64,000 bases of DNA from Trichopria drosophilae (Eukaryota; Arthropoda; Insecta; Hymenoptera; Diapriidae), in assembly GCA_030407085.1 (NCBI GenBank), contig CM059584.1, positions 140,916,001 to 140,980,000 of the forward strand, read 5' to 3'. Positions 12,454 to 23,110 of the stretch are shown piece by piece. The notes beneath the pieces were generated by a model, which did not search any database, was not told the DNA's origin, and saw nothing but the letters and a program-made list of their open reading frames with translations. Within the stretch, counting starts at the first letter, position 1. The number at the start of each line of letters is the position of its first letter. A program made the position numbers and the translations under genes.

Positions 12454-12722
12454 ATACAGGGTGGACCTCGGCTGGCGGGTCATAGGCATCCCATGTTAAA
12501 GAAGTAACTAGATCATCAGTCGATTAATCCCGTGGTAATTTGGGTTTGCTACAGGATTTTAATTTCTCACAATGCAAAACAAAACAGAATTAAGAATTGT
12601 AGCAAAACCGACAAGCTCTAAATCATCTCTAAATACCGCGTGATTAGTCGGCGGATCTAGTTACTTCTTTAACATGGAATGATGGAATGCCTATGACCCG
12701 CAAGCCGACGTCCACCCTGTAT
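12454..12722. mobile_element. Inverted-repeat element with ACAGGGTGGAC ends
   Basis: The left arm, ATACAGGGTGGACCTCGGCT onward through GGGTCATAGGCAT and TGTTAAAGAAGTAACTAGATC, is mirrored on the right by GATCTAGTTACTTCTTTAACA, then ATGCCTATGACCC and GTCCACCCTGTAT. The arms are about 65 bases and nearly perfect, so insertion is fairly recent. Non-coding. Confidence 0.85.
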
Positions 12723-14230
12723 GTTGTGTTTCTTATACGAGTTCATTGATCCTTCCAGGTATTTGTTTTCTTCTGCGAAATCGTTATTTGTTTTGTTATT
12801 GTATCGTCGCTGTAGTAAAGTACGACGTAGCGGCATCGTGTTTCTTATGGGTGGGAAAAATATCTTTAGTTAGTCGTTATTGTCTCGTTCGCAAAGGTTT
12901 TCGGTCGAGTAGTTTTTTGGAAAAGTACGAGTAGAGCTGGCGCATCATCTACGTACACGAGTGGCAGCAGTCAACCACGAAGGACGATCAGTCTTCATTG
13001 GTGATCTACGGGATCATCCTGTCTTTGGGTAAATATTCTCTGTGATTCCCTTTCGAGGTCTCAGAGTATTTCATAGTACGAGTGTGATCACCTCTTGTCT
13101 CCCTGTCGTGGGACTGGTAGGTTTCGATCGCACCCTATTCTCATACATATTTAATATATTTCTAATTACACATCATATTTGTAATATATTTCTAATATTT
13201 GTAATACAATTAAGGGGAGCGATGAATTGTTTCGAATAAGCTCTTCCTACTATTATGTAACATGTTTTGTTTAACAAATGATTAGCTTTTCAGGAATTAA
13301 CGGAAGTTCCCTGGGTTCTCCTTATCGTACTCTATTATTTAACTTATTGTAAATTCGATCTGTTTATTCGATTATCTTCCATGTTATTGCCTCAAATTAT
13401 TAACGAGATTCTTATGGACTCTTGATGTATATTAAATACGTTACATTATAATAAACGTCATGAGGTCGACCGATTATGGGTTGGTGATTTCCTCATCTTC
13501 CACTTTCCTAGGCGCTCTCTATAATAATGACAGTCATTTAAAATAAAGCAAACATCCAATTATCGAACACCGGTTAATTCAACAATATTTCTGGTTAAAC
13601 ATTAAAAAATATTTAATCATCTTTTCTGGTTATTTTAACTGTATTTTTTCTGAGTGCAGTAATGAAACAAATCGTATTTATTGAAAAAATAAAATGCGGT
13701 CAAAATTGAAAATCCCTGTACTTTTTTGTAAAAATATCTCAAACCAACACTAATAAGGGACGACAAATCTATGTTCATCTAGAATATCAATTTAAACCCA
13801 ATTCGCATCCTAACCTCGGTGTTTTGCGATTTATCAGACAACCATTACTGATTTCTCGTTCTCAATACCGATTACTAGATAGTTTTTAAACCTTTTGAGA
13901 AACAGTGAATCCAGCAATCAACGGGTAAACTAAAGACGCTATCGATTTCATTCCATCTTTGCTTTATGATGGTTTTTATCATCCCACTAAGAACTTCGTG
14001 GATTGTAAGCCTAGAGTATAGTCCCTGCAATCTTTCCCAACGATACTAATATCGTTTACCTTTGAAATGTTACAGGCCACGAATACCAAAAATAATCTAT
14101 ATGATCACGTATGCTCAAAAGACAGAAAGCATTTCCTACTGCGTGTAGTGCTCCATGCTTGCCTTTTGGTGACGTGATTTCAGTCATTACCGCCACGCGG
14201 GAGGTGTCTTTATTATTATGCTTCCCAGCA
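12723..14230. other. Intergenic DNA of mixed composition, possible old LTR
   Basis: 12740-13540 is more balanced in base composition than its surroundings, and AATAAA-like ATAATAAACG occurs at about 13449. This could be a solo LTR of a retrotransposon, but I found no paired copy, primer-binding site or duplication. The remainder is plain AT-rich DNA. Confidence 0.3.
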
Positions 14231-14974
14231 TATACAGGGTGTACGAAAAGTCCCGGGACGGTTGAGTAACTTTCGAAAGAATAAAAATTTCAAAAATCGC
14301 CGAAACACGTGATTCGATTTTTCAAACAAGCTATCTTTTGAGGGGGGGGGGGGGTTCGGCCCCCCAACCTCAAGGGGGGCGGAGGCAAGAGGGGGGCCAA
14401 AAATCTTAAATGGCAACATGGTTTGAGTGGGGGCTCATTTGAAAGGTATTTTCGAGATGAAATCAGATCACTGGTCATAGAGGGCGCTGCGATCATTTTT
14501 CGCAGATATTTTTGACTTTTTTCAGATCTTAGACGTACTAACGTTTGAAAAAATGAAAATTTCGAAGTCGCCGAATCGTGTAATTCAATATTCTTAAAAA
14601 ACTTAAAAAACTTAAAAAACTTAAAATCGTGTAAAACAATATTCTTAAACGGGTGTCAACCCGTTTCTGAACGTTACATTGAAAAGCTCTTTTACTTGTA
14701 TCTCTCCGAAAAATGATCGCAGCGCCCTCTATGACCAGTGATCTGAATTCGTCTCGAAAATACCTTTCAAATGAGCCCCCACTCAAACCATGTTGCCATT
14801 TAAGATTTTTGGCCCCTCTCGTGCCCCCCGCCACCCTTGAGGTTGGGGGGCCGAAGCCCCCTCTCAAAAGATTGCTTGTTTGAAAAATCGAATCACGTAT
14901 TTCGGCGATTTTTGAAATTTTTATTCTTTCGAAAGTTATTCAACCGTCCCGGGACTTTTCGTACACCCTGTATA
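14231..14974. mobile_element. Large foldback element with ACAGGGTGTAC ends
   Basis: TATACAGGGTGTAC at the left is mirrored by GTACACCCTGTATA at the right. The arms are about 290 bases: CCCGGGACGGTTGA, TTCAAAAATCGCCGAAA, CATGGTTTGAGTGGGGGCTC and CTATGACCAGTGATCTG-type blocks all have inverse partners. A run of 13 G at 14342-14354 sits in the left arm. The overlapping open frames on both strands are palindrome artefacts. It is related at its tips to the element at 12454. Confidence 0.85.
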
Positions 14975-17080
14975 GTGCCGATTTTTTAAGATTTTTTCCT
15001 GGGGATCTATTTCCTCTTAACCCACGAAATATAAATGGTTTGTGATAGAGTAACTGGTCAAGAAGTTCTAATAGGAATAAAGCTTTAGTGGGCTGTAGGG
15101 AATTGATGAGCAGGGAATGGGGTTTCAAGGCGATTGTGGCATTATCATGCAGGTTAGTTCCTCCCTTTGAAAAGCTTGCCTGGAACAAAGTGAGATGTGT
15201 AGTACCAGCCCCGTAGTTATGATCTCATATTCCAACCGGCCATTCTCATTGTTTATGCCACTTTATTAGTGTTTCCATCTCTGAAGTCCTTCCCGTCGCT
15301 AGTATGACTTTTGTGGTCGAGTACCAAGAAGACCCAAAAGTAGGACCTCTTTAGGACCTCCCTTAAGCTGTTGCTGGGGACCTGGTAGGGCCATCGATGC
15401 AATAGCAGGGCGCCTTATATAAGCATGAAAGGAGGGACACATCCTTGAGCTGGGCAATCCGTATTGGTAAGGATATATCTTGTAGTAGATACGAAGTTGT
15501 ATTTAAAGACGTCTCCAGGAAATGTCCTCCGAAGTTATAATAAATGGAATTTGCCAGGACAAGTTAGTCTGGAGAGTCCGCTGGGGATCAGTCATTGGGG
15601 TTGAATTCGCGTTGGTATACCAACTCTATACCTCTTTAGAGGCTTCAAAAATTCGCAACTGGGTTAGATGCATTCTATGTGACCGATCGAATTCGCCCCG
15701 CAGAGAGAAAAGTCCCATCTGCATCATATGTGAGTTGCAATAGAGTAGAAATTAGAAAGGTCTCACTCTGAACGAGGAACGAGGGAGTCCGATGAGTCTT
15801 CTTGCTATGAGCCACATTAGTAGGCTCTCTGATAAAAGGATGACTCGCGATGGTTTGAGCGCATCCCAACCCTTCACCATGGGGCTGGACACCATGAGTC
15901 GTACAGGTGAGGCATTTAAATTCCAGCAGATCAATGTCAACGTTATCTTCACATTGCGAACGGAAGTAACTACGGCAGAAAAAGAGAAATACTTTCGGTA
16001 GAAAAATGTGCAATCGACCTCTCAATACTTTGGGGTTCACTCGTCACATACCCTTTCCTGAGAGGATCCTTCCCAGTTTACACATCTGCAGACCAAACTT
16101 AAGAAAGCTCTTGCTGCAGATGAAAAACACTACCCATACAGCAGAGCATTCGCTGAAGACTGAAGTGGAACCGATTATTTTTTTGTATTCGCCTCAGTTT
16201 TCCCTAATGGATCTGATTGGAGTACCAATAAACTCCTCAGATAATATCACTATCCGAAATGGATAAGGAGGTATCTGCAAAAAGTGACCTCGTCTGATCG
16301 TTGGTCATCGTGATGTTAAGTAGAAATTCTACTCACTTATGTGGTCTGATTTGCCCATAGACGGTATCCGCGGAGCTTTCGCTACCCATGAACAGTTATA
16401 TGATTTAATGTATTGAGGCCAACATTGTGGGTATGAACTAATTCACATGATTGAAACTAGGGTCTTTATTCTGCACCTTCCCTTCTTCCGAATTTACGGA
16501 AAATTGTTATGCCCATCTGAAGCAAAAAAAGCTATGGTATACGACGCAAGCTGCCAGACAATACCAGCTTTATTGAAACGGTAAATTCCTTGGCCTCAAT
16601 AAGCATATACGAAAAACTTACACGTGCCAGTTCCCTGAACATATTCCTATACAAAATCACACAAATAATTAATTTCAGTAGAAAATTAAATACGTAGAAT
16701 ATGACATTCTGAAGGTTCGTCTAAGGGACATTAAACCGAATTGCACCCACCATCTTAAATGCAGCATAAATTACTTGAATAAGAATAATATAAAAAATTT
16801 GGACAATGGCATGAGTATTTTGTAGACTTGTGATTGACTTCTCGTTGAAAGTGAGTTTAGTAAAAACTAAATGCGACTGTCAGTATTCGTTTACGACTAA
16901 TGCCTAATAGACGCGATACTCTGCTAATTCGACTTCATCAAGCAGCAGATTTTTTTATTTTTTGCAAATTTCTTAAATATATATTCTCGATCATTCAGAA
17001 AATGTAAAGCAGGTTATGATACATATTGAATGAAGTTTGATATGCTCATTAAACGAAATCAAATGACTTAAAACTAAATG
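14975..17080. other. Unclassified GC-richer DNA, probably old repeat
   Basis: Between about 15000 and 16350 the base composition is close to balanced, and several overlapping frames of 65-120 codons occur on both strands. None shows a domain I recognise and no frame is favoured throughout. It may be a decayed transposon or a pseudogene. From 16350 to 17080 the DNA is ordinary and AT-rich. Confidence 0.35.
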
Positions 17081-17631
17081 AAAATTAGTACTGGGCAAGG
17101 TTATACACAGGTATTGGCCCTCTACTACAGTATCGCAATGCCACGCCGATGGTCCAATTTCAAATTAGGTGATCCTAAATATAACTTTTTAAAAATTAAT
17201 TAATTCGAGGACAGTATGATAAAAACACATCAACGGCTACTATTAATGTTCTCAAAATGTTTACAAAAAGAATCACTAATCTCAACGACTATTAAAATTA
17301 CATTAGAATTGGTCTAACCATGAGCTACTTAACACTTTATTACAAGGGGAATCCCTATATTTTTTATTTACTTCAAATCATTAAATGCATTTATATCACA
17401 TATTATAATTAAGAATTTTTCGAAATCGTATAAGAAAGTAGCGAATACATTTTCGCATCACTAAAATGAACGAACTAAATTCCTGTTATCTTCAATATAC
17501 AGTTTAATAAATGTTAATAAACTTTCAAATTTACTGTTACTTCATTATAAAACTATTATTCAATCATTACCAAATTCCGATAACTCGTACAAATTACGTT
17601 TTTTACTATTCAATCTAAATAGCAAGAAATA

Positions 17632-17638
17632 TATATAA
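17632..17638 (+). promoter_or_regulatory. TATA box of gene 2
   Basis: TATATAA lies 51 bases before the ATG at 17689, the same spacing as in gene 1. The block TTCATATTTTGAAATTAGTA just downstream matches the gene 1 promoter and should contain the start site. Confidence 0.7.
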
Positions 17639-17688
17639 ACTACGACTTCATATTTTGAAATTAGTACCGGTTTGAAAACATAGCAAAA

Positions 17689-20165
17689 ATGTTACCACCG
17701 ACTCAGTTTTTTGGTTTACTACTTATTTTCGCAGTTATAACAGCAGGATTATCTACGTCATTACCGAAAGGTACGGACTTTCTTAATCTTTATAAGAGTG
17801 AAAATAATTCTCTTATTATAAATTATTTTTATACGCCAAATGATCCCAAATTTTACATCGATTTTAGTGTTTCTTGCTCATATGAAACATGTTAGAAAAA
17901 AATCGCGAGTATATGGATTTTATTTGACAGTCAGTGTTTAGAATGAAATTTTTTTTGCAAACATTTTCCAAAAAATAAGATTATGAGACACAATTTTTGT
18001 CGTATGTTATACAATTGTATTCATACCTCATTTGCATTGACTTAAAATCTATTATAAACATCGAATATTGTTGGGATTTGAAGTTTTAAATTGAGACCTG
18101 AATGTAAAAAATTTAAAATCTGTCTATCCTGCATGATAAATAGCATTGTAGTGGACACACTGTATTGACTGTAATGCCCGACAGACGTTACAGGAGTTAA
18201 TAGATAGAAGAATACTTATATATGAAATAAAACTAAATCAAAGCTAACATTATCTTCAAAATTACTTCTAACAAAACATCATGCGTATTTATCGATAATT
18301 CTTTTAAAATCCTAATAGAATATTTTACATTTGCAGAATTAAAAGATTATGAATGTCCATCATGTTTCAACAAGTCCGATCTTATCATTTCTGAAAATGA
18401 AGATTTCCATACAAGAAGCCGACGATCTGCGGTACTGGAAAGAGATCTGAGAAGCACTATGTACGTGGGACAGTGTATTCGTATTGGAACTGTAGGAGTA
18501 GGTGAGACGTATACTTTGTCGGTATATAATTCACATGATAATCACGGTGTATCAGTGGATACACCGGCAATTGATAAAAGGAAATACCATTTTAGCGTCA
18601 TGTGCACGGAAGACACTCAAGTAGAAATAGAATCTACCTACGTTGATGAAGACAACGAATTCATAAGAAAAAAATTTGAATTCGACTGTTATTTCCCAGA
18701 AAGGATTATGTACACGATTTCAACTCACCGCGACTTCAAGATCAAGAATCTAGGTGACGGCAAGAGTAATACAAAGATAATCGTTAAGATGCAAGAAACT
18801 CGCAATGAGCAATGTACTGAAGTTGGTATCTGGAAAGTGGAGCAATATAAGAAACAGAAGGATCCATTTGTTGAAAAGATACAGACATTTTTGGCAGGTG
18901 TTGACATATATGATGCTGTGGGCCGAATTATGAGCTTTTTAGCAAGTTTGGTACCCGTTCCAGGTTTTAGCACCGTTGTTGATCTTTTTTGGTCATACAT
19001 GAAACCTTCAGAGTGGGATAAAAGGATTGAAGAAGTTTTGGTTCACATAAAGAACGCGACAATAGCGCAAAATCTTGTTTTGAGCAAACAACGCCTGGAA
19101 TCAATTAAAATTTCCATTGAAGATCTGAAGAAAATTCGGCAAAGTAATCCCAGCGAAACTGATTATTACATTCACTTTATAAATGTGTATGATAAATTAT
19201 TAACGTCACACGTTCATTTTCAATTTGATGATTTGGAAACCAGTCTTGCCACTTTACCGCTGCTGACGGTAACAATGTCCTTAATCGTTCAATTTTTTTC
19301 GCTGATACTTACCGACCCTACATATAAGATGAACGAAGAAAGAATGGATAGGCTACGCGAAACTAGAATTACAGTTTTAGAAAATATTAATAATCACATT
19401 CTTCGCGTTTACGATCAACAGATGACAAGTGCTTTCAACAATTGTGATGAATTAAAGATATACGGAAGAACCCAGATATATATTTACGATTGCATCGTCG
19501 ATGCGCACAATCTCATGGCTATGCAGGGTTTGAAATTTCTTAGTGCCTGGAACAAACTCTCTCATTTTCAATCAAATGATACTCGGACGATCCATGTACC
19601 AATCTACTCCCATTTCTTTGGCAGACCGACCACCTGTCTTGTCACGGACATTTACTTGAGCCAGACGAAGCCCTTGCTAACACCTCCCGTCTACAATTTG
19701 ACCGGGTGTTATGGACAATCACCTAACCCGACGTGTTTTTTCCGAAAAAGAGTAACGTCGGTGAATATTGTATTTGATTACGATAAAGACCCACAACAAA
19801 TTTCTATGATTCAAGTAAGACATGATGGTGAACTCCTAATTAGTAAACGTTCAAGATATGTAGTACGAGAGTTCAATACAGGCGTCCAGAGCTTTGATGT
19901 ACCAGAAGGTGTTTTTATTTCAAAAATTCGCGCAGGTGTGGACCACAGGATGCGTTACGTTGAATTTTACATGTCGGATGAAACGAAGCATTCTTATGGA
20001 GTTGGATTTAACGATAAATCAATTCCTCAAACTACATTTGAATTGCCAGATCATCATATTGCAGATGTCCTCGTAAAGAGTGATGATGAAATATACGATT
20101 GGTATGGACCGGTAGCATATGGCATCGGTGTATCATATCTTCCCAACCCGGCAAAGAATTATTGA
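17689..20165 (+). CDS. Secreted Cry-domain-I-like protein, copy 2 (two exons)
   Basis: Coding exons are 17689-17770 and 18337-20165. The intron is phase 1 at the same codon as in gene 1 but about 75 bases shorter; the product is 636 residues. Signal peptide at residues 1 to about 22 (core FFGLLLIFAVITAGLS), CxxC at 34/37 and RSRR furin-type site at 54-57. The beta-rich cysteine segment has cysteines at 74, 120, 145 and about 187. The helical segment contains the same LPLLTVTMSLIVQFF helix and the FDVPEGVFISKIRAG and DKSIPQTTFELPDHH blocks follow in the C-terminal part. Length, domain order and cysteines match copy 1. Many differences from copy 1 look synonymous or conservative, which suggests selection for function. 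Role inferred: secreted, protease-activated, membrane-acting protein, perhaps in defence, venom or saliva. An immune lectin-like role is the main alternative. Confidence 0.85.
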
Positions 20166-20208
20166 GGTGCAATTTAAAAACTGATTTTGTAAATGTATAA
20201 ATCCGTTG

Positions 20209-20214
20209 AATAAA
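20209..20214 (+). terminator. Polyadenylation signal of gene 2
   Basis: AATAAA lies 44 bases after the stop, in the same TTGAATAAAAAT context as in gene 1. Confidence 0.75.
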
Positions 20215-20219
20215 AATGC

Positions 20220-22845
20220 TGTATTATTTTTGTAAGATACTTCAGTGTTTCAATTTCCATGAATAGAATTTAAGTTTTCGCTCATATACATTCTATGTGA
20301 AACTATAGTCTTGTCCTTTCCAGTTGGTAGTAAGGTCAGTAAAAAATAATGTGCTTCATCGAACAATAGTAGTTGCGTCTAAGGCAAGTTTTTGGTGGTT
20401 CTTTTGTGATGTGTCTAAAGTTCGCGTATCTTCGTAAAGCAACTTCCTTGAAATCTATTTGCTGCATCCATTGCGGGGTTTTCAAATGTATCTTTCCTTA
20501 CATCTGGAATTTTGTACTCAAAGATTTCCATTCTTCGTTCCATTATTTATGTCCTTTATGTCCTCTTCCATTTGTGAAATTATCAGACTGCGAGTTAAGT
20601 GTTTGAAAATGATGTAAACTCATATTGATAATTGATTTGTGTTATTTTATAATTCAAAAGGTAAAATATGTGATTACCCCTATGTTCACCAATTGGGCTC
20701 TTCACCAATAAATCAGATTTCACACTAAATTCTCCATTGTACTGAATATGTCTCTGAGTATACTTTATTAGGGCATTCTGCATTTGGCTTGATCTGGATG
20801 ACTAAAAGTTCTCCTGGAATTAATCTCGGAATTTTGCCCGCGTAATTATAAATCGCTGGTAATAGATCATAAATCAAAAGCATTGATTGCGACGCTGTTA
20901 TTAAAGGCGTTATTTATTTACAAATCTGCAAAGCTACAGGTTGCAGCCACCAACATTGAATTACTGCAATTGCGGATTGAGCGGAATTCAAGTGGATACG
21001 TGCCCGAACGTCAGAACACTTGTTCTCGAGGGTGAGTAGAAAAAGTCGTTGAAACTTACGGATTTATTATACCGTTATGCGAAAAAAGTGTTCTAACAGT
21101 TCGCGCTGAAGAAAACGCGTCCTTGGCGAATATCATTTATCGTAATTGCAACAGCCACTTGCTCTTGTTGCACAGCCTTTAACATCAGCAATCTCGTGGA
21201 CGGTCACGTGATTGTCCGGCGTGAAAGGTAAAGAATCGAATCACGACTTGGCGTGCACCTGAGATATATGTCTATAATAAGGTTAACAATTCTATTGCAA
21301 ATTAAACAGACGATTGAAATGTTTGAAATTAAAGGTTGCACAAGAAAGGTCGATGCCCCACAAGTGAACAAATGGAGTTCAGTAGACTCAACAAAAAATA
21401 ATTAGATTTTGAAGAAAAACGGAATATTTTAAAGAAAACTATTTTATTTTTGGAAAATGAATGGCTCGTAATTGAAAATACGCAAAATGGAGTGTCATAA
21501 ATCATCGACCGATTCTTCGACTTATCGATGTAAGTAGGCAAAAATTACATTCATAATGCTCCCGTGTGCTTATCTCACTGACGAGTAAAAGTTGTTCTTG
21601 AATAGTAGAAAAGGAATAACTCTCGTGCATATCGATTAGCCGCACTTATGCAGCGAGTGAAACCTCCGATGATGTATGAAGGTAAAATTATCCGTGATTC
21701 TATCGGCGCCATTAATTGCGCAATATCTGCAACTTTACAAAAATTAAGATATAAATGAAAATTTAGAACCGACTGAATTGCGCAACTCAGTAGGAGCCGA
21801 ATTAGAAAATCGGATTCCGTGAACGTTACATTACGCCAAGAACTAGCGATAACCGCTTACACAGGTTAGGTTAGTTTATCGCGATGTAACGAGTATCCCG
21901 ATAATAGATCTGTGGTTGTATCAGAAGCTAAATACAATGAAGGATCATCATTCCTTTGTAATTAATCATTGTGATTAAATTCAATAAAAATTTCGTATTT
22001 TATCATATTATAGATATATTATGAGATTGTGGCATACTTATTATTTAAAGGTTAAAAAATGTAGTTTATTGCGTTCCAAAAATCCTGCAAACGATAGATA
22101 GATTTTCATATAAAAATAATAGGAACAAATTGGCTCGAACGACATTTTTCGAAGAAAACATTATTTTTGAAGCACGTTATATACGAACGCTTGATTTTCA
22201 CTTACTAAGAACGCCATCTGTTGAAGAAAATGTGGACCACTTTATATCAACTTAAAACGAATAGAAAATTGTTAATCCGTACCGGGAATTTTACTGGAAA
22301 TACTTAATATATCGATATAAACCATTAATTACCGCTAAACAAAATTTGTTAATAATTAAGATATTTTATTAACAAGTGCCATTGATCATTGTCAAATGTT
22401 TTATTTCAACATATTTAATGTATTTTTCATGATAAATAAACCTTTTTTTGGTTTATAAATTCATGTTGGCTGCAATAGCGGCAGAAGGATATTTTTTCAC
22501 ACAAAAATATTAATAGCCAGTATTTGAAATATTTTTCTGCCATAATAATCTAATCATTCTTGATGAAATATAGACAATCATCAATATACAATTCTATACA
22601 GATAAAACTCATATATATGAGGAATTCCACAGAACTTTTGAAGTACTCATGAAAATCGTAGAAATGTAGGTTAAATCGATTTGTATTATTGTATTAATCA
22701 AAGAAGACAATTAGTGTAATATCAACAATTTTTTAATCCGTCAGTAATGATAATCATCGCATACAAAGAATTTTTGGGTCTGTTAAAAAAAAATTTTCCG
22801 AATGATTTGAAATTGTCATTTTTTGAGATAGTATTTAGTAAAATA
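20220..22845. other. Intergenic DNA, two GC-richer patches
   Basis: No gene supported. 20930-21260 and 21600-21910 are richer in CpG and less repetitive than the rest. The first contains a donor-like CGAGGGTGAGTAG at about 21035, which might end a non-coding exon, but there is nothing to pair it with. Confidence 0.4.
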
Positions 22846-23110
22846 CAGTACAGTCCCGGTATAATTGCGTCTCACGATATTTACGTCCCAGCATATTTTT
22901 CCGGTTCCGTTTCGTTATTATTCACCTTTCGTCGCTCTATTTTCCCCCACCTTGCGGGGTGGGGCCTCATGGAAAGGCCTGCTGTGACGTCACGAACATA
23001 ACGCGACTGTAGGGAGTGGGAGATGCGGCACTCCCCTTCTTTTGATAAATATAACGAAATGGGAGGGGATGGCGAGGACCCGAGTGGGAAAATATACTAG
23101 GAGCTTAGTA
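22846..23110. mobile_element. pogo-like MITE, copy 2
   Basis: Same family as 3852-4112: CAGT...GTCCCGGTATA at the left, then TCCCCCACCTTGC, GGCCTGCTGTGACGTCACGA and GATAAATATAACGA in the same order. The right terminal repeat is decayed (AAATATACTAGGAGC). TGACGTCA is retained at 22985-22992. Confidence 0.8.

Noticed and set aside
14290..14867. Overlapping frames with Pro/Gly-rich peptides on the minus strand
   Set aside because: They come from the GC-rich arms of a palindromic element and mirror each other.
15522..16266. Cluster of medium frames as a possible gene
   Set aside because: Frames overlap on both strands with no dominant one, no splice-consistent chain and no recognisable motif.
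17771..17895. Extension of gene 2 exon 1 to a 68-residue secreted peptide ending at 17895
   Set aside because: The donor AAAG/GTACGG matches gene 1's splice site, and the next exon restores the conserved frame; an intron-retained short form is possible but unsupported.
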